A stretch of DNA of 64,000 bases from Pseudomonas parasichuanensis (GCF_021601385.1 NZ_BQHO01000034.1:1-64000); one strand, 5' to 3'. Shown: positions 19,927-31,875, numbered from the stretch's first letter. The notes: generated by a model not told the origin, from the sequence alone. Numbers and translations: made by a program.

Positions 19927-20104
19927 GGCGGCAGTCTTCCAGGTTTCTCGTTATGTGTTGCCACACAGTAACGGAGCCGCGTGGCGACCGACCGGTACAG
20001 TTAAGTAAAATTGCATAAATACACTCTACTGAGCTGGTCGTATCGCTTCTGTGCCCCCGGGCCAGTACGATGGCACCAGCCCGTACAAACAAGGAAGCCC
20101 GACC

Positions 20105-20584
20105 ATGAGCCTGACCATTCGCCCCGCCGTACGCAGTGACGCCGCGCAAATCCTCGCCTTCATCACAGAGCTGGCCGACTACGAGCGCGCCCGCCACGAA
20201 GTGGTGGCCAGCCTCGCCGATATCGAGCACAGCCTGTTCGACGAAGGCAGCACCGTGCGCAGCCTGATCTGCGAACGCGAGGGGGTGGCCATCGGCTTTG
20301 CCGTGTACTTCTACAGCTACTCCACCTGGCTGGGGCGCAACGGCATCTACCTCGAAGACCTCTACGTCACCCCACAACAACGCGGTGACGGCGCCGGGCG
20401 CACGCTGCTGCGCCACATTGCCCGGGAAGCACTGGCGAACAACTGCGGGCGCCTTGAGTGGAGCGTGCTCGACTGGAACGAGCCGGCGATCGGCTTTTAC
20501 CAGTCGCTGGGCGCCGAGCCGCAGGATGAATGGATTCGCTATCGCCTGGACGGCGAGCGCCTGCGCCAGTTTGCCGAGGGCTGA
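20105..20584 (+). CDS. GNAT-family N-acetyltransferase
   Basis: Acetyltransferase of 159 residues. GNAT motifs are visible in order: motif C/D (LTIRPAVRSDAAQILAFI, ELADYERARHEV), motif A with the acetyl-CoA pyrophosphate loop (YLEDLYVTPQQRGDGAGRTL) and motif B (LEWSVLDWNEPAIGFYQSLG). It resembles the diamine/polyamine acetyltransferase-like branch (SSAT-type, WLGRNGIYLEDLYV), so an amine or thialysine substrate is plausible but unproven. ATG 20105 is chosen for AAGGAAG eight bases upstream. It is divergent from the LysE gene. Confidence 0.9.
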   Translation: MSLTIRPAVRSDAAQILAFITELADYERARHEVVASLADIEHSLFDEGSTVRSLICEREGVAIGFAVYFYSYSTWLGRNGIYLEDLYVTPQQRGDGAGRTLLRHIAREALANNCGRLEWSVLDWNEPAIGFYQSLGAEPQDEWIRYRLDGERLRQFAEG

Positions 20585-20690
20585 AGGATCGTGAATTGAC
20601 GTGGCTGCACCGGCCTCATCGCTGGCCAACCGGCTCCCCCATCAAGGTCAGCGCGATCGTGGTGGGAGCAACTGTCCTGCGCATTTCCTC

Positions 20691-20820
20691 TGTAGGAGCG
20701 GCCTTGTGCCGCGAAAGGGCTGCGCAGCAGCCCCGGCAATTCCACGTTCACGCTGAAATCCTGGGGCCGCGCTGCGGCCCTCTCCGGTCGGTCCGGCGCC
20801 CCGGCAAGGCCGCTCCTACA
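20691..20820. repeat. REP-like inverted repeat pair (BIME-like)
   Basis: Perfect 16-bp arms TGTAGGAGCGGCCTTG (20691-20706) and CAAGGCCGCTCCTACA (20805-20820) flank inner GC-rich hairpins (GGGCTGCGCAGCAGCCC, GGGGCCGCGCTGCGGCCC). It fills most of the 421-base gene-less stretch from 20585 to 21005; no other gene or RNA was seen there. Confidence 0.8.
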
Positions 20821-20979
20821 GGGCTCGTGCAATCCATGTGGGCTGTCGGCGATGAGGCCGGTACAGCCAAAACAAGCACCTGCGACTGCCGAAAAATTTC
20901 CCTCGAACCGGTTTGAACATCGCCCCCTTTCCGGCCTCCAACGTTTGATGCCTTGTCATCTTTCGCCAGGAGCCCTGCC

Positions 20980-21009
20980 ATGCTCACTTGCTCCCCCGCA
21001 GCGCCATGA
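20980..21009 (+). CDS. Possible nine-codon leader peptide coupled to the next gene
   Basis: An ATG preceded by CCAGGAG at seven bases opens a short frame MLTCSPAAP whose TGA overlaps the ATG of the following reading frame (ATGA at 21006-21009). The downstream ATG has no ribosome site of its own. This is the geometry of a translated leader that delivers ribosomes to the next start. No other evidence supports the peptide. Confidence 0.35.
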   Translation: MLTCSPAAP

Positions 21010-21293
21010 AGATGCCCTGCCGCGCCCCCAATGCCTGCCTGCAGCTGGATTACGTCCGCGACACCCTGTTCGGCCCAGTGGCGTCGAGTGTCGAATGCCA
21101 GGCGCAACTCGCCGCCCTCACCCTGCAAGGCCGCCCCGCACTGCGCCTGCATATCTGCCCACCGCTGCCGGACAAGGTCGAACGCGCCCACAGCGTGGCG
21201 TTTACCTGGGAGGGCCGCAGTTACCACGGTGTAGTCCGCGACCAGGGCAAATGCGGTGACGGCGGCCTGAACCTGCTGCTCGAACTGCAATAA
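21006..21293 (+). CDS. Small hypothetical protein
   Basis: Reading frame of 95 codons, not recognised. The protein is soluble, with several cysteines and a beta-rich pattern (AFTWEGRSYHGVVRDQGKCG) at the C-terminus. The start is unclear: ATG 21006 has no ribosome site but would be reached by coupling from the short frame at 20980; an upstream TTG at 20988 is the alternative. Base composition and codon use match the neighbours, which supports it being a gene. The next gene is a membrane protein on the same strand 101 bases later. Confidence 0.6.
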   Translation: MKMPCRAPNACLQLDYVRDTLFGPVASSVECQAQLAALTLQGRPALRLHICPPLPDKVERAHSVAFTWEGRSYHGVVRDQGKCGDGGLNLLLELQ

Positions 21294-21394
21294 GGCGATC
21301 AACGGCGGCGAACTCACCTGAACCCGCCGTGATCTCGACGCCTCCATTGAAAGAGGCTGCGCGCAACTGCGCCCGCCCCTTGGAGGAGAACGCC

Positions 21395-22009
21395 ATGAAC
21401 AGCCCGCTACTCAAGCTCTTCACCCACCCAAGCGATGCCTGGATCGACATCCGCCGTGCCGAGGAAGACCATCCCCAACAATACTTGCCGCGCCTGCTGC
21501 TGCTCGCGCTGATACCTGCCCTGTGCCTGTTGGTCGGCACCACCACGTACGGCTGGAGCCTGGCAGGTGAGGACCGCGTGCGCCTTAGCCTGGTCAGTGC
21601 CGCCCAACTGGCCGGGCTGCTGTACGCCACCACCGTGGGTGGGGTGATGCTGATGGGGGTGATGATCCGCTGGATGTCGCGCGGTTTCGATGTGCAGCCC
21701 AACCTCAACCAGTGCATCGGCTTCGCCGCCTACTGCGCCACACCCTGGTTTGTCGCCGGGGTGGTCGGCCTGCTGCCGATGCGCTGGCTGGCGTTATTGG
21801 CGCTGCTGGCAGCCAGCGCTTACGCGAGCGTGCTGCTGTATGGCGGTTTGCAGACATTTTTGCGCCTGCGCAAAGAGCAGGCCATGCTGTTCGCGACCTG
21901 TGTCTGGGGGGTGGGCCTGTTGCTGTTGGTGACCATCCTGGTGGCGATGATCCTGTTCTGGTTCAACGGCCTGATGCCGGAATACGTGCGCCCGGCCAGC
22001 CTCGGCTGA
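21395..22009 (+). CDS. Yip1-domain integral membrane protein
   Basis: Protein of 204 residues with five predicted helices and a short cytoplasmic N-terminus (KLFTHPSDAWIDIRRAEEDH) followed by LPRLLLLALIPALCLLVG. This start pattern and the five-helix layout are typical of the bacterial Yip1 family found in Pseudomonas. The function is unknown. ATG 21395 has a strong ribosome site (GGAGGA). Confidence 0.85.
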   Translation: MNSPLLKLFTHPSDAWIDIRRAEEDHPQQYLPRLLLLALIPALCLLVGTTTYGWSLAGEDRVRLSLVSAAQLAGLLYATTVGGVMLMGVMIRWMSRGFDVQPNLNQCIGFAAYCATPWFVAGVVGLLPMRWLALLALLAASAYASVLLYGGLQTFLRLRKEQAMLFATCVWGVGLLLLVTILVAMILFWFNGLMPEYVRPASLG

Positions 22010-22024
22010 CCGGGCACCCTGCCC

Positions 22025-22282
22025 TCAGGCAATGGCCCTGAGCGGCTGCGCTTGCGCGTGGTGGTGCTGCTTGAGTTGCGCCACCAGCGCCACCAGGTCA
22101 CGGCAACTGTTGAGGCTGGCCACCGACACTTCGGTGGTGAAGCAGTCTCCCAGGTTGTCGCCCGGGCTCAGGCGGATGGTGAGGTGTTCGCCGTCCGGGC
22201 AGCTCACCTCGCAGTGATCGGGCAGGCAGCCCTGTTCGATCATTTGCCGCATCTCAAGCATCGAAACGCCTATCAACGACAT
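22025..22282 (-). CDS. DUF1652-type small protein
   Basis: Protein of 85 residues. The start MSLIGVSMLEMRQMIEQGCLP, the two cysteines near the first strand (DHCEVSC) and the later SLNSCRDLVALVAQL helix match my memory of the DUF1652 family, a small, mostly pseudomonad protein group of unknown function. AGAGAGGG seven bases upstream of the ATG supports the start. It is convergent with the Yip1-type gene, 15 bases away. Confidence 0.75.
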   Translation of the reverse strand: MSLIGVSMLEMRQMIEQGCLPDHCEVSCPDGEHLTIRLSPGDNLGDCFTTEVSVASLNSCRDLVALVAQLKQHHHAQAQPLRAIA

Positions 22283-22588
22283 GGTACGACCCTCTCTATG
22301 CTGGATGGCCTGTTGTGTGGTTACGCCGTAAATCGGCGCAGTGCCAATTGATATTGCCCATGCCCTGGGGTTGGTCCATTCGCCCGGGCAATGATGACGC
22401 GCAAGATCCCTTAGCACCTTAGTGGAAGAAACCGGCCCAGCAGGCAGGGTTCGATCACTGACGGCAACTTGGCGACGGATGGCAGGCACATGACCGTTCG
22501 TCCCCCTTCGTCGGGGTCGGGTAAAACTTTTCCGCGCAAGCGCGGCTCCCACCTTCAGGCATGGACCCGCTTGAACAAAGGAAACCCG
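22283..22588. other. Gene-less stretch between two small genes
   Basis: These 306 bases separate the divergent DUF1652-type gene and the next small gene and must hold both promoters. A degenerate REP-like half element (CGCGCAAGCGCGGCTCCCA) lies near 22532-22550. I see no further gene or clear RNA. Confidence 0.6.
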
Positions 22589-22819
22589 ATGATCGACGCC
22601 AAACTCTACGTGATCGACTACGCACTGCACGGCCAGCACAAGACCTTCATCATCCGTGCCGAGCGCATGGACAATGCCGAGGCCTGGCACTGGGCCAGTT
22701 GCGATGCCGGCGTGGGCCGCATCGGCCGCTACGACCGCGAGAAGATCCGCAAGGTCAGCCGGCCCATGGCCGAGCGCTACGGCATCAGCGAGGTGAGCTG
22801 GCGCCAATCGGGCCAGTGA
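22589..22819 (+). CDS. Small conserved Pseudomonas protein (DUF6555-like)
   Basis: Protein of 76 residues (MIDAKLYVIDYALHGQHKTF ... YGISEVSWRQSG). The conserved-looking core AERMDNAEAWHWASCDAGVG recalls the DUF6555 family, a small Pseudomonas-restricted group without known function. ATG 22589 is chosen for AAGGAAA six bases upstream. Its last 35 bases overlap the 3' end of the convergent glycosylase gene. Confidence 0.75.
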   Translation: MIDAKLYVIDYALHGQHKTFIIRAERMDNAEAWHWASCDAGVGRIGRYDREKIRKVSRPMAERYGISEVSWRQSGQ

Positions 22820-23726
22820 CCATCAATGACGCCCACAGATGCTGCGCGGCATAGGCGCGCCATGGCCGCCAGGCCGGGGCCCGCCCGGCCAGCAGCGCCT
22901 GCGGCCCCTCCAGCAGGCGCAGGGCCTTGAGCAGCGCCACATCGCCTAACGGCAACGCATCCCTGGCCCCCAGCTGGCGCAGCGCCAGGTAGTGGGCACT
23001 CCAAGGGCCGATGCCCTTCAGGCTGCACAGGCGAGCCAGCGCCGCGTCCAGGGTTTGCCCGGGGCGCAGCAGGTCCGGCTGTTCAATCAACGCCCTGGCC
23101 AGGGTGCCGAGGGTTGCCGCCCGAGCCCGTGGCATACCGAGCCCTTCGAGTTCAGCAGCTGCCACTGCCTCTGCCTGTGGGAACACATGGCTCAGCGGCG
23201 CAGCCTCCATCTGCAGCAATGGCCCTAAACGTGCGACCAGGCGCCCCGCCAGGGTCATCGCCCCGGCCACGCTGATCTGCTGGCCGAGCACCGTGCGCAT
23301 GGCCTGTTCGAATGCATCCCATCCCTGAGGCACACGCAGGCCGGGGCGCGCGGCGAGCAGCCCGGCCATCAGCGCATCGCCGGCCAGCCCGGCGGCAATC
23401 TGCGCAGGGCACGCATCCAGGTCGTAGACCCGGCGCAGGCGTGCGATCAGCCCCGGCACCAGCGCCGGCGCTACGTCACGCAGGTATACCTGCAGCCACG
23501 GGCCAGCTACCGGGGTCGCTTCCAGCACGCCCTGCCGGCCAGCATGGACAAAGCTGCGCCGGTACACGCCATCGGCGAAGGTTTCGATACCGGGGATGCA
23601 GCGTGCAGCCAGGAAGGCCTGGGTCGAGGGCCAGTGATAGGGCGGCTGGTAGCGCAGCCAGAGCAGATGCACGCCGCCCGGGCGCAGGGCGCGGCGGACG
23701 GCGTGCAGGGAGGAAAGGCGAGTCAT
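22785..23726 (-). CDS. alkA: DNA-3-methyladenine glycosylase II, AlkA family
   Basis: Base-excision repair glycosylase of 313 residues that removes alkylated purines. An AlkA_N-type domain (about 12-115, LHAVRRALRPGGVHLLWLRY ... RRSFVHAGRQGVLEATP) is followed by the HhH-GPD core: EQAMRTVLGQQISVAGAMTL, then the helix-hairpin-helix LCSLKGIGPWSAHYLALR and the catalytic Asp in LPLGDVALLKAL. There is no Ada domain, unlike the Ada-AlkA fusions of some bacteria. Its 3' end overlaps the convergent small gene by 35 bases. Confidence 0.87.
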   Translation of the reverse strand: MTRLSSLHAVRRALRPGGVHLLWLRYQPPYHWPSTQAFLAARCIPGIETFADGVYRRSFVHAGRQGVLEATPVAGPWLQVYLRDVAPALVPGLIARLRRVYDLDACPAQIAAGLAGDALMAGLLAARPGLRVPQGWDAFEQAMRTVLGQQISVAGAMTLAGRLVARLGPLLQMEAAPLSHVFPQAEAVAAAELEGLGMPRARAATLGTLARALIEQPDLLRPGQTLDAALARLCSLKGIGPWSAHYLALRQLGARDALPLGDVALLKALRLLEGPQALLAGRAPAWRPWRAYAAQHLWASLMVTGPIGASSPR

Positions 23727-23774
23727 GGGGGCATCATGCGCGTTGCCAGAGGCAATGGCGAGTGCCCGCCGCAG

Positions 23775-26933
<3,159 letters not shown>

Positions 26934-26947
26934 GAAAGGCTTCCCGG

Positions 26948-28177
26948 TCAGTGGCTGTGTTCGGCCGAGCCTTTGCCCAGCTCGGACTTGAGGACGAAGC
27001 TGCCGGCGGCAGCCACCTGGGTACCGGCGGCGAGCCCTTCGTGGATCTCCACCTGGCCGCCATCGCGGCGGCCCGGCTTGACCGGGCGGGCCTCGAAGCC
27101 TTCCTCGGTGCGGGCGAACACCACGGTCTGCTCTTCCCAGGTTTGCAGGGCCGCTTCGGGCACCACCACGGCGGCGTCGAAACGCTCGACGGTGACCGCG
27201 ATGTTGACGAACAGCCCCGGGCGCCAGGCGCCATTGGGGTTGGCCAGGGTGGCGCGCACGGTGGCGGCGCGGTTCTGCTCGCCGAGCAGGCTGCCGACGT
27301 AGTTGACCTTGCCCTGCACCTGCGCGCCGAGGTCCGGTGCGCTGACGGTCACGCCACGGCCGCTGACCACCTTGTCCAGGTCGCGCGGGGCCACGGCGAA
27401 GGTGGCCCAGACCCGGCTCAGGTCAGACAGGGTGAAGGCGTTGCTGGTCTCGTCCACCACCTCGCCCACGGTCAGGTGCTTTTCCACCACCACCGCATCG
27501 AACGGCGCACGCAGCTCATAGCGGTTGCCCTTGCCGGCCGGCGCCACGGCGGCGACCTTCTGGCCGGCGTTGGCGGCGGCGATCTCGGCCTCCTGCAGGG
27601 CCTGGCGGGCCTGCAGGTAGTCCTGCTCGGCGCTGATGCGCTCCTGCCACAGCTGTTTTTCACGCTCGAAGGTCAGGCGTGCCAGTTCCAGACGGCGCTG
27701 GGCCGCCTGCTGCTCGCTGCGCAGTTCGGAGATCTGCTGGCTGGCGATTACCGCCAGCACCTGGCCGCGCTTGACCGCCTGGCCGAGGTCGGCGTGCACC
27801 GACTCGACCACGCCAGGCACCCGGGGCACGACGTGGGCGGTGCGGTCTTCGTCGAAGCGGATCTCGCCGGGGAAGCTGATGGCGGTGCCCAGGGTTTGCG
27901 GGCCTGCGGTCACCAGCTGCACGCCGGCGGCCTGGATCTGTTCGGCGGAGAGGTGCAGTTGGCCCTCTTCTTCGGCGTGGTTCTCGCCTTCGGACGCACC
28001 ATGGCCGTGGCCATCGTCCTTTTCTTCTGCGCTATGGCCGTGGTCGTCTTCGCCATGGTCATCGTGCTGGGCCTGGGCGTTGGAGGCCTGGCCGAGGGTA
28101 CCGGTCCAGGCCAGGCCGCCGAGGCCGAGGGCGGCCAGGGCTGCGGCGAGGATCGCGAGTTTGCGGGGGTTGGTCAT
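26948..28177 (-). CDS. czcB: Heavy-metal efflux periplasmic adaptor, CzcB type
   Basis: Membrane-fusion protein of 409 residues linking the RND pump to the outer-membrane channel. An N-terminal membrane anchor (LAILAAALAALGLGGLAW) is followed by a His/Asp/Glu-rich periplasmic stretch (about 35-75, HDDHGEDDHGHSAEE ...), a likely metal-binding segment typical of CzcB. Then come the barrel-sandwich and hairpin (VVPRVPGVVESVHADLGQAV; coiled coil 150-190) and the beta-barrel part. The C-terminus is again His-containing (SAEHSH). ATG 28177 is chosen because AGGA lies seven bases upstream; ATG 28183 abuts the same site. Confidence 0.92.
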   Translation of the reverse strand: MTNPRKLAILAAALAALGLGGLAWTGTLGQASNAQAQHDDHGEDDHGHSAEEKDDGHGHGASEGENHAEEEGQLHLSAEQIQAAGVQLVTAGPQTLGTAISFPGEIRFDEDRTAHVVPRVPGVVESVHADLGQAVKRGQVLAVIASQQISELRSEQQAAQRRLELARLTFEREKQLWQERISAEQDYLQARQALQEAEIAAANAGQKVAAVAPAGKGNRYELRAPFDAVVVEKHLTVGEVVDETSNAFTLSDLSRVWATFAVAPRDLDKVVSGRGVTVSAPDLGAQVQGKVNYVGSLLGEQNRAATVRATLANPNGAWRPGLFVNIAVTVERFDAAVVVPEAALQTWEEQTVVFARTEEGFEARPVKPGRRDGGQVEIHEGLAAGTQVAAAGSFVLKSELGKGSAEHSH

Positions 28178-28230
28178 TGTCATTCCTGCTGCAAAGGGTC
28201 GTCAGTCAAATCGCCGGGGCCGCTGTGCGG

Positions 28231-28304
28231 CCCATTCGCCGGCAAGCCGGCTCCCACAGGGTGCGATGCGGATTCTTGTGGGAGCCGGCTTGCCGGCGAA
28301 TGGG
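28231..28304. repeat. REP-like perfect inverted repeat between czcC and czcB
   Basis: Two 28-bp arms (28231-28258 and 28277-28304), exact reverse complements, contain the core TGTGGGAGCCGGCTTGCCGG. Outer GGGGCCGC/CAGCAGCCCC segments extend the structure. It lies inside the czc operon, where such hairpins can set relative expression of the genes on either side. Confidence 0.85.
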
Positions 28305-28334
28305 CTGCTCAGCAGCCCCCTTTCACCGCTCTGG

Positions 28335-29537
28335 CTAAAGTTCGCCGTAGATACGCTCCACCTGCGCCCGGGCATCGGTGGCCTGGGCCAGCGCATCGAG
28401 GTACAACCCACGCGCCTCGATCAAGGTGCGCTGGGCATCGAGCACATCGAGAAACGCGAACTTGCCCATCTCGAAGCCGCGGGTCGCGGTGTCCACCGCC
28501 TGCTGCGCCGCCGGCAGGATGGTGCGGTCATAGGCCTGCACCTCGCCCATGGCCGTGGCCCACTGGTCGAGGGCGCTGCGGGTATCGCTGCGCAGGCGCA
28601 ACTCCACGGCGTTGCGCAGGTCGCGGGCCTGGTCGGCGCGGCGCGAGGCAGCCAGCACGTTGCCCTGGTTGCGGTCGAACAGCGGCAGTGGCATCGACAG
28701 CCCCACCACATTGACCCGCTCACGGTCCTCACGGCTGTACTGGCTACCGACGCTGACGGTCAGGTCGGGGATGCGCTTGGCCTTCTCCGAGCCCAGGCTG
28801 GCCTCGCCACGCTCGATCTGCGCCGCGGCCAGGCGCCAGTCGGCGGTCTGCTCGACCTTGCCCAGCAACTGCTCGGCCTGGGGCGCCGGGCCGGGTGACA
28901 GGTTGCTGCCGTCGAGGCTGTCGAAACCTGCCTGGGCGCTGCCGGTCAGCCGCGCCAGGGACTGCCGGGCCACGCTGCGCTCGGTGCGGGCACGACGCAC
29001 CGCCGCTTCGGCTTGGGCCAACTGCACCTGGGCGCGGGTGGCCTCGACCGGCGACGACTGGCCGGCCTTGACCCGCCCTTGCACCACCCGCAGCCCGCGT
29101 TCGGTCAGGGCCTGGGACTGCTGCGCCAGCTCCAGCGCGGTCTGCGCCCGCAGGGCGGCGTGGAAGGCCTGGATCACGTCGGCGCGCAGGCCGTTGCGCT
29201 GGCGCTCAAGCTCCAGCTGCGCGACGGTCTGGCCGGCCTGGGCCACGTCGATGCGCGCACCGCGCTTGCCGCCCAGTTCCAGTGGTTGGCTCAGGGTGAC
29301 GGTGGTGGTGCTGGTGTCGCGGCGGGTGTCCTCGACTTCCCAGGACAGCTCTGGATTGGGGATCAACCCGGCCTGGCGGCGCTCGCCCTCGGCAATGCCG
29401 ATCTCGCGGCCGGCGGCGGCGAGATCGGGGTTTTCGGCAAAGGCGGCGGCGAGCGCCTGGTCCAGGCTCAGGCCCTGGGCGCTGGCGGGGCCGGCCAGCA
29501 ACAGGCAGAGCAAGGCGATCTTGCGGGGGATGGGCAC
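28335..29537 (-). CDS. czcC: Heavy-metal efflux outer-membrane channel, CzcC type
   Basis: TolC-family outer-membrane factor of 400 residues. A signal peptide (MPIPRKIALLCLLLAGPASA) is followed by two OEP repeats with long coiled-coil helices: SLDQALAAAFAENPDLAAAG ... LSWEVEDT in the first, GLSMPLPLFDRNQGNVLAA in the second. The order czcC-czcB-czcA, first to last, is that of the classic cobalt-zinc-cadmium efflux operon. No metal-responsive regulator gene is adjacent. Confidence 0.92.
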   Translation of the reverse strand: MPIPRKIALLCLLLAGPASAQGLSLDQALAAAFAENPDLAAAGREIGIAEGERRQAGLIPNPELSWEVEDTRRDTSTTTVTLSQPLELGGKRGARIDVAQAGQTVAQLELERQRNGLRADVIQAFHAALRAQTALELAQQSQALTERGLRVVQGRVKAGQSSPVEATRAQVQLAQAEAAVRRARTERSVARQSLARLTGSAQAGFDSLDGSNLSPGPAPQAEQLLGKVEQTADWRLAAAQIERGEASLGSEKAKRIPDLTVSVGSQYSREDRERVNVVGLSMPLPLFDRNQGNVLAASRRADQARDLRNAVELRLRSDTRSALDQWATAMGEVQAYDRTILPAAQQAVDTATRGFEMGKFAFLDVLDAQRTLIEARGLYLDALAQATDARAQVERIYGEL

Positions 29538-29747
29538 GGCTTGGGTCCTCGTCGACGCGCGGCGGAATGCGTTGGCGAGGGACTGTAGGGAGCGCTGGTT
29601 ATCGGGGCGGTGGCGTCAAGATTACAATTTTGTAATGCGCCAGCGCCGCGTCCGATAATCGCCCATTTTCCAGGCTGGGCATTTGACGAAACTAACCGGG
29701 TAGTACAAAACTCATGGCATCCAAAAACAACAAAGCGATACCCCGCC

Positions 29748-30194
29748 ATGACACCCCGAATCCTCGTGCTCAACGGCCCCAACCTGAACCTGCTGGGCAC
29801 CCGCGAACCGGCCCAGTACGGCCATGAGACCCTCGCCGACCTGGCCAACCTGTGCGCCACCAGCGCCGCCGAACTGGGCCTGGAACTGGAATTTCGCCAG
29901 ACCAACCACGAAGGCGAACTGCTGGACTGGATCCACGCCGCCCGTGGCCGCTGCCACGGCATCCTGATCAACCCCGCCGCCTGGACCCACACCTCGGTCG
30001 CCATCCGCGACGCCCTGGTGGCCAGCGAGCTGCCGGTGATCGAAGTGCACCTGTCCAACGTGCACAAGCGTGAACCGTTCCGCCACCTGTCGTTCGTCTC
30101 CAGCATCGCCGTCGGTGTGATCTGCGGCCTCGGCAGCCAAGGCTACAAGATGGGCCTGGCGTACTTCGCCAAGCACTTCAAGGAGCAGCCATGA
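29748..30194 (+). CDS. aroQ: Type II 3-dehydroquinate dehydratase
   Basis: Enzyme of 148 residues interconverting 3-dehydroquinate and 3-dehydroshikimate. Type II hallmarks are [21 protein letters not shown] (with the catalytic Tyr), [32 protein letters not shown] and [16 protein letters not shown] (catalytic His). The ATG at 29748 gives the family N-terminus. It overlaps the next gene by four bases (ATGA). Its partner genes point to a catabolic isozyme for quinate use, not the housekeeping shikimate-pathway copy. Confidence 0.95.
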   Translation: MTPRILVLNGPNLNLLGTREPAQYGHETLADLANLCATSAAELGLELEFRQTNHEGELLDWIHAARGRCHGILINPAAWTHTSVAIRDALVASELPVIEVHLSNVHKREPFRHLSFVSSIAVGVICGLGSQGYKMGLAYFAKHFKEQP

Positions 30195-31039
30195 GCAACC
30201 CAGGCATCCTAGCCGGCCTGATCGGCCGTGGCATCCAGGCCTCGCGCACCCCAGCGCTGCACGAGCACGAAGGCGACGCCCAGGCCCTGCGTTACCTGTA
30301 CCGGCTGATCGACGCCGACCAACTGGGCGTGGACGACAGCGCCCTGCCCCAACTGCTCGATGCGGCCGAGCGCACCGGTTTCACTGGGCTGAACATCACC
30401 TTCCCGTTCAAGCAGGCAATCCTGCCCTTGCTCGACGAGCTGTCGGACGAGGCGCGGGGCATTGGCGCGGTGAATACCGTGGTGCTGCGCGACGGCAAGC
30501 GAGTCGGCCACAACACCGATTGCCTGGGCTTCGCCGAAGGCCTGCGGCGCGGCCTGCCGGACGTGGCCAGGCGTCAGGTGGTGCAGTTGGGCGCTGGCGG
30601 CGCGGGCTCGGCGGTGGCCCACGCGCTGTTGGCCGAAGGGGTCGAGCGGCTGGTGCTGTTCGAAGTGGACAGTGCCCGTGGCCAGGCGCTGGTGGACAAC
30701 CTCAGCCGGCACTTCGGTGCTGGCCGCGCAGTGCTCGGCAGCGACCTGGCTGGAGCAGTGGCCGAGGCCGATGGCCTGGTCAACACCACGCCGGTGGGCA
30801 TGACCAAACTACCGGGCATGCCCCTGCCGGCCGCACTGCTGCATGCCCGGTTGTGGGTGGCGGAGATCATCTATTTCCCGCTGGAAACCGAGCTGCTGCG
30901 CCACGCCCGGACCCTGGGCTGCCGCACGCTGGATGGCGGCACCATGGCGGTGTTCCAGGCGGTGAAGGCGTTCGAACTGTTCAGCGGGCGCACAGCCGAT
31001 GCCGAGCGCATGCAGGCGCATTTCGCCAGTTTTGCTTGA
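30191..31039 (+). CDS. aroE: Quinate/shikimate dehydrogenase (AroE family)
   Basis: Dehydrogenase of 282 residues. Key residues are Lys74 in [10 protein letters not shown] and Asp110 in GHNTDCLGF (the catalytic pair), then the nucleotide loop [15 protein letters not shown]. The substrate loop reads [17 protein letters not shown], with SRTP in place of the SxSP of biosynthetic AroE; this form, with [15 protein letters not shown] at the end, is that of NAD-dependent quinate/shikimate dehydrogenases. It is coupled to aroQ by an ATGA overlap. Role by family and context: oxidises quinate to 3-dehydroquinate or shikimate to 3-dehydroshikimate in catabolism. Confidence 0.9.
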   Translation: MSNPGILAGLIGRGIQASRTPALHEHEGDAQALRYLYRLIDADQLGVDDSALPQLLDAAERTGFTGLNITFPFKQAILPLLDELSDEARGIGAVNTVVLRDGKRVGHNTDCLGFAEGLRRGLPDVARRQVVQLGAGGAGSAVAHALLAEGVERLVLFEVDSARGQALVDNLSRHFGAGRAVLGSDLAGAVAEADGLVNTTPVGMTKLPGMPLPAALLHARLWVAEIIYFPLETELLRHARTLGCRTLDGGTMAVFQAVKAFELFSGRTADAERMQAHFASFA

Positions 31040-31102
31040 GGTAGACGCAGCACCTGTAGGAGCAACTGTCTTGCTCAGATTCTAAAAAGCCTACGCGATC
31101 CC

Positions 31103-31189
31103 TGTGGGAGCGGGCTTGCCCGCGAACACCGGCGCAGCCGGTGCCAGCCAGCGCGATGGCTACTTCGCGGCCACGCCCGCTCCTACACA
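31103..31189. repeat. REP-like inverted repeat
   Basis: The arm TGTGGGAGCGGGCTTGCCCG at 31103 is mirrored by a diverged copy GCCCGCTCCTACACA ending at 31189, with internal hairpins (CACCGGCGCAGCCGGTG). It separates the convergent aroE and tetR-type genes and may also act as a bidirectional terminator. A further TGTAGGAGCAACTGTCTTGC fragment lies just upstream near 31054. Confidence 0.75.
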
Positions 31190-31212
31190 GAGCCCGTGCC
31201 TGCCGGCCAGGA

Positions 31213-31875
31213 TCAAGCCTTGATGTACCGCATCACCGCCTCGCAGATCACCTGCTTGTGGCGCTGCTTGACCAGCTCGTCCGACAGGTCGATCTGAAAG
31301 ATATCGCCAAAGGTGTGGCGGTTGGACACTCGGTAGAAGCAGAACGAACTCATCAGCATGTGCAGGTCGATCACTTCGATCCCCGGGCGGAACACACCCT
31401 GTGCCACGCCCCGGGCGAGGATCTTGCCCAGCGCGTCGAGCACCATGCTGCTCATCTCGCGGATCACCGGCGACTGCTTCACATACTCGCCGTAGTGAAT
31501 GTTCTCGGTGCACACGATCCGCACGAAATCGACGTTGTTGGCGTGGTGATCGAAGGTGAACTCCACCAGGCGCTGGATCGCCTGCTCAGGCTCCAGCGAC
31601 TCCAGGTCCAGGCCGTGCTCGGTCTTGCGGATATCGCCGTAAAGCTTGACCAGGCACTCGACGTACAGCTGCTCCTTGCTGCCGAAGTAGTAATAGATCA
31701 TGCGCTTGGAGGTGGCGGTGCGCTCGGCGATGGCGTCCACCCGCGCGCCGGCCAGGCCCTGCTGGACGAACTCGGTGATGGCGGCCTGGAGGATGTTCTC
31801 GCGGGTCTTCTCCGGGTTGTTCTTGCGCGCCTTGCGCACCCCTTCGATTTCAGGCTTGACTACCGAATCACTCAT
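31213..31875 (-). CDS. TetR-family regulator of the quinate/shikimate cluster (putative)
   Basis: TetR repressor-like protein of 220 residues. The DNA-binding helix-turn-helix is clear (TRENILQAAITEFVQQGLAG, VDAIAERTATSKRMIYYYFG, residues about 24-70). The C-terminal ligand domain is of the type seen in regulators near aromatic-acid genes. It lies between aroE and quiC, directly upstream of quiC in orientation but 132 bases from it, so local control of the catabolic genes is likely by position. A small palindrome AATCC-GCT-GGATT at 31900-31912, 25 bases before its start, could be an autoregulatory site. Confidence 0.88.
   Translation of the reverse strand: MSDSVVKPEIEGVRKARKNNPEKTRENILQAAITEFVQQGLAGARVDAIAERTATSKRMIYYYFGSKEQLYVECLVKLYGDIRKTEHGLDLESLEPEQAIQRLVEFTFDHHANNVDFVRIVCTENIHYGEYVKQSPVIREMSSMVLDALGKILARGVAQGVFRPGIEVIDLHMLMSSFCFYRVSNRHTFGDIFQIDLSDELVKQRHKQVICEAVMRYIKA

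Noticed and set aside
20585-20940. REP-like repeats as a CRISPR array
   Set aside because: They are inverted pairs with hairpins, not regularly spaced direct repeats, and no cas genes are present.
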